From assembly GCA_013339765.2 (NCBI GenBank), contig CM023453.1:86618685-86682684 (forward strand): 64,000 bases of DNA. Reading direction: 5' to 3'. Below, piece by piece: positions 60,957-64,000 of the stretch. The notes below the pieces were generated by a model. The model was not told where the DNA came from. It did no database searches and saw only the letters and a list, made by a program, of their open reading frames with translations. The position numbers and the translations under genes are program-made. The stretch comes from Haemaphysalis longicornis. Taxonomy: Eukaryota; Arthropoda; Arachnida; Ixodida; Ixodidae. Every line of letters starts with the position of its first letter. Positions within the stretch are counted from its first letter, which is position 1.

Positions 60957-63900
60957 GATGATGATGTTTGGAGTTTAATGGCGCAAGGCCGACAAAGGGC
61001 AAAGAGCGCCAAACAATAGTGATTACATGAAAGTGGCATGGAAGTAAAAGTAGAACATTTCAGTAAAAATAAACCAAGTAAAAGACAACGTAATGAAGAT
61101 GATGACTGGTGTAAAGGGCCAGGTTGTCAACATGCATGATAAGAAATGAGATGTAAAAATTTTACGTCAGTAAGAAACTCGAAAACGCGTTTGATTGAAA
61201 ACATGGCTTCATCTCCTAAGAAGTATGACGGGTGTGGTGGAATATGTCGCGTGTGTAGTTGTGGGAAGTATTTGTGTCGTGTTGTGTCAAGTGCCTTACA
61301 TTGTATAAGGATGTGGATCACGGATAGGGCCTCTCCGCACCTGCTGCACAGAGGTCTTGGAGACCCCGTGAGAAGGTGCGAGTGCGTTGCATGAGTGTGC
61401 CCTATCCGTAATCTAGCCAAGGCGACTTCAGTGTATCTATTACGTGTGTCGGTGGTGTATGGTCCCAAGTGTGGTTTTATTACGTGTAACTTGTTGTCTG
61501 TTTGTTCACTCCAGTGTGTTTGCCATGTTTTGCGAAGTTGTTGTCTGATGTGTGGTTTCACGTCGGTGTAGGGTAATGTGGTTATGTCTACTGTATTCGT
61601 GAGTGTAGCAGCAGCAGCCATTCGGTCCGCTGCTTCATTCCCGGCTATACCACAGTGGCCAGGGACCCAGCAAAGAACCAGTTCAAATTTGCGTACATGC
61701 ACAGACATAATACCCTTGACGATCAGATTGACAACGTGGTTTTTCGAAGGCATTGTTGACGACAGTGCCCGCACAACACTGAGGGAATCTGTATAGATAA
61801 TGGATTGTGGGATGTGGCTTTGAAGTATATGATTGACAACAAGAAGTACACCGTAAGCCTCTGCCGTAAATATACTAGTATGACTATTCAGAGTTTTGGT
61901 GACACTAAGGCCGGGCCCATGCGCCGCGCAGGACACAGAGGTGGAAGTCTTAGAGGCATCCGTATAAAATTCAGAGCACTCATACTTCTGCTGCAAATAC
62001 AAGAAATGCTGCAGAATTGCACATGTGGGAGCTCGGTTTTTATCTACATGTGTGAATGATGTGTCGCATGAGACAGGGCGGAGATGCCATGGTGCTATGA
62101 GATCTGTTACAGAACTTTGGATGGTATCTAAAAAGGAGACAGCAAGCTCTGACGCTTCCTCTCTAACTCTGTAAGAGAAGGGCGCAGAGAACGATGGTCG
62201 ATTTAGAAGGAGTTCAGTCATGGAGGTATCATGAAAAACTGATTTAAAAGGATGGTGAGGCATGGATGAAATTTTAAAAGCATAAAGGAGGTCTGTGTAT
62301 GCTCGCTGACGTTGTAGGTTCCATTTGTTGCACTCTACATACAGGCTTTCGACTGGACTAGTCCGAAAGGCGCCACAGGACAAGCGGAGCCCTAGATGAA
62401 GCACAGGGTCCAGCATTCTGAGGGATGTTTTAGTGGCTGACCCATAGACAACGCTGCCATAGTCCAATCGTGAGCCTATCAAGCTGGTAAAAACACGCAA
62501 CATAAGCTGTTTGTCAGCACCAAAAGAGATGTGCGAGAGAACCTTCAGGATATTCATTGTTTTTAAGCATTTATGTTTTAGTTGTTTTATGTGTGGGATG
62601 AATGTGAGCTTTTCGTCAAAGATTATACCTAAAAACTTGTGTTCCTTTTTGACAGGAATCGAGACACCGTGGAGTTGAATGTCTGGATCCGGCCGGATGC
62701 CACGCCTCTTGGAAAACAAGACACAAGTGCACTTCCCTGGATTAAATTTAAAACCGTTGCTGTCTGCCCAACCAGCTAGCTTGTTAACACCAAGCTGGAC
62801 TTGGCGCTCGCAGACAGACAGGTTACAAGACTTAAAGGATAATTGTACGTCGTCTACATAAATTGAGCAGGAAATCGACGGTGGCAATGCCTTCCGGAGG
62901 GAATTCATTTTCACAATAAAAAGGGTGCAACTTAAAACTCCACCTTGTGGCACTCCATTTTCCTGCACATGCACCCTAGAGAGTGCAGTTCCAAGTCGCA
63001 CGCGAAACGTCCTTTCGGACATGTAACTGGAAAGCGTGTTTATCATGTTACCCGTTATGCCAAAGGACTTCAGATCGATGAGGATACCATACCTCCAAGC
63101 AGTATCGTACGCCTTTTCAAGATCAAAGAATACTGTCATACAGTACTGCTTGTGGAGGAAAGCATCTTTGATATAAGACTCTAACGCAACGAGTTGATCG
63201 TTGGTAGATCGTCCCGCCCTGAAGCCCGCCTGGCAGCTCTCGAGAAGACCATTGTACTCTAAGAAGTACACGAGTCTCCTGTTTATCATCTTCTCGAAGA
63301 GCTTACACAGGCAGCTTGTCAGGGCAATGGGACGATAACTGGCGGGAGAGGAAGGGTCCTTCCCTTCCTTTAGGACAGCCACTACTATGGCCTCCCTCCA
63401 AGAGCGTGGAATGTGCCCCGAAAGCCATATTTTATTGTATAGGTGTAAGAGTGTTTCAAGAGTGTCTGGGTGTAGGTGCTGTATCATGGTGTATGTAATC
63501 TTATCTGCGCCTGGAGCTGAAGGTTTGCACGAGCTCAGGGCAGCCCTCAACTCATAGAGAGTGAATTCAGAGTTGTAAGAAGTTTTTGATCTGTCTTTGT
63601 CTTGTAAGGGCTTTTTTTTCTGCAGATGTTTTGTGTTTCATGAAAGTGTTCGTGTAGTGTGCTGAACTGGACACGTGTTCGAAGTGTTGTGCAAGCGTGT
63701 TAGCCTGGTCTTCAAGTGTGTCCCCTGTTGTGCTAACCAGGGGCAGGCTGTGTGTCTGTTGTCCTTTGAGCTTGCGTATACGTGTCCAGACTTTGTGTGT
63801 GTCTGTGTATGAATTAATGGATGTCAAGAAGGTGTGCCAACTCTCTCGTTTCGCCTCACGGCGCACACGTTTTCCTAACGCCTTGGCCCGTTTGAACAAA

Positions 63901-64000
63901 ATGAGGTTACCCGACGTGGGGTACCGACGAAGGACACCCCACGCCTTGTTCTGGGCCTCTCGCGCCCGCCTACAGTCCTCATTCCACCACGGCCTCCGCT
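60957..64000 (-). mobile_element. I-clade LINE, 5' end beyond the window
   Basis: The 3' end carries a short (ATC)n tail at about 60957-60968 and a 170-bp 3' UTR. ORF2 fills 61127 to the window edge. The part upstream of 63550 is in another frame: 63899-63567 reads FKRAKALGKRVRREAKRESW and KVWTRIRKLKGQQTHSL, preceded to 64000 by PWWNEDCRRARE and NKAWGVLRRYPTSGNLILF, so one frameshift lies near 63560-63600. Confidence 0.88.
61127..63550 (-). CDS. I-clade LINE ORF2, RT-RNase H part (5' part frameshifted)
   Basis: An open 807-codon stretch. RT: YRPIALTSCLCKLFEKMINR (72-91), FFDLEKAYD with Asp143, GVPQGGVLSCTLF (199-211), catalytic YVDD (231-234) where most LINEs have YADD, and KFLGIIFD. RNase H: FYTDAS with Asp531, FTAEAYGVLL with Glu564, IYTDSLSVV with Asp588, AGNEAADRMA with Asp642, the complete DEDD set. 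Near the C-terminus CSRCGEALSVIHILIQC is a CX2CX8HX4C-type zinc motif. Enzymatic residues appear intact, but the endonuclease half is out of frame or outside, so the element as seen is probably dead unless the frameshift is an error. Confidence 0.9.
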   Translation of the reverse strand: MRAALSSCKPSAPGADKITYTMIQHLHPDTLETLLHLYNKIWLSGHIPRSWREAIVVAVLKEGKDPSSPASYRPIALTSCLCKLFEKMINRRLVYFLEYNGLLESCQAGFRAGRSTNDQLVALESYIKDAFLHKQYCMTVFFDLEKAYDTAWRYGILIDLKSFGITGNMINTLSSYMSERTFRVRLGTALSRVHVQENGVPQGGVLSCTLFIVKMNSLRKALPPSISCSIYVDDVQLSFKSCNLSVCERQVQLGVNKLAGWADSNGFKFNPGKCTCVLFSKRRGIRPDPDIQLHGVSIPVKKEHKFLGIIFDEKLTFIPHIKQLKHKCLKTMNILKVLSHISFGADKQLMLRVFTSLIGSRLDYGSVVYGSATKTSLRMLDPVLHLGLRLSCGAFRTSPVESLYVECNKWNLQRQRAYTDLLYAFKISSMPHHPFKSVFHDTSMTELLLNRPSFSAPFSYRVREEASELAVSFLDTIQSSVTDLIAPWHLRPVSCDTSFTHVDKNRAPTCAILQHFLYLQQKYECSEFYTDASKTSTSVSCAAHGPGLSVTKTLNSHTSIFTAEAYGVLLVVNHILQSHIPQSIIYTDSLSVVRALSSTMPSKNHVVNLIVKGIMSVHVRKFELVLCWVPGHCGIAGNEAADRMAAAATLTNTVDITTLPYTDVKPHIRQQLRKTWQTHWSEQTDNKLHVIKPHLGPYTTDTRNRYTEVALARLRIGHTHATHSHLLTGSPRPLCSRCGEALSVIHILIQCKALDTTRHKYFPQLHTRHIPPHPSYFLGDEAMFSIKRVFEFLTDVKFLHLISYHAC

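Overview
The window looks like repeat-dense nuclear DNA from an arthropod, most likely a hard tick. I base this on the repeat set: a Ruka-like tRNA-derived SINE, RTE, L2/CR1, I/R1 and Tx1/L1-like LINEs, Helentron-like elements, TTAA-flanked MITEs and dispersed tRNA-derived repeats. The scant host coding signal is GC-rich at third codon positions and split into small exons. There are no operons, ribosome binding sites or other bacterial features. A run of exactly 100 N at 52354-52453 marks a scaffold gap. Many single-base indels in homopolymers suggest either decay or long-read consensus error.

Layout. 0-6 kb: a 1.18 kb TTAA-flanked MITE, a second TTAA MITE interrupted by a Helentron-like element, an RTE fragment, a second Helentron-like element with an internal 91-bp minisatellite, and a SINE fragment. 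6-20 kb: mostly unassignable sequence with candidate host exons at 7.5 and 10.5 kb, a SINE at 9.5 kb, a CNOT7/CAF1-like deadenylase pseudogene at 16 kb, a decayed I-like LINE at 18-19.6 kb and a Ruka-like SINE at 19.7 kb. 20.5-46.9 kb: the core of the window, three minus-strand tRNA-Lys(CTT) tandem arrays (139-bp unit = 73-nt tRNA + about 66-bp spacer carrying a T7 terminator) invaded by Tx1/L1-like LINEs. 47-52.6 kb: a foldback element, an inverted MITE copy, a 34-bp palindromic element, a 5'-truncated I/R1-like LINE with a 15-bp target duplication, an RTE/SINE inverted structure and a partial LINE ORF1. 52.6-57.4 kb: mostly unassigned, with one convincing host exon at 56.2 kb. 57.4-64 kb: a second palindromic element, an intact 508-bp TTAA MITE, a decayed L2-like LINE and a mostly intact I-clade LINE running off the end.

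How the core works together. Three LINEs (A 21991-31788, B 35394-40555, C 43327-about 46865) and a 5' fragment (E, about 20785-21396) share one insertion site, inside the A-box/D-arm of a tRNA-Lys gene, in the tRNA's own orientation, with about 13-15 bp target duplications. LINE B has intact ORF1 (394 aa, two zinc knuckles) and ORF2 (1146 aa, APE endonuclease + RT + zinc-binding tail), so it may still be active. All three 3' UTRs keep an 8-bp hairpin right after the ORF2 stop, with compensatory changes between copies. LINE A was later split by an L2/CR1-group LINE whose ORF1 begins with a 2A-like peptide and whose 5' end consists of TATA-containing tandem promoter monomers. None of the LINE genes is a host gene. 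Identifications rest on motif recognition by eye; no database search was run.
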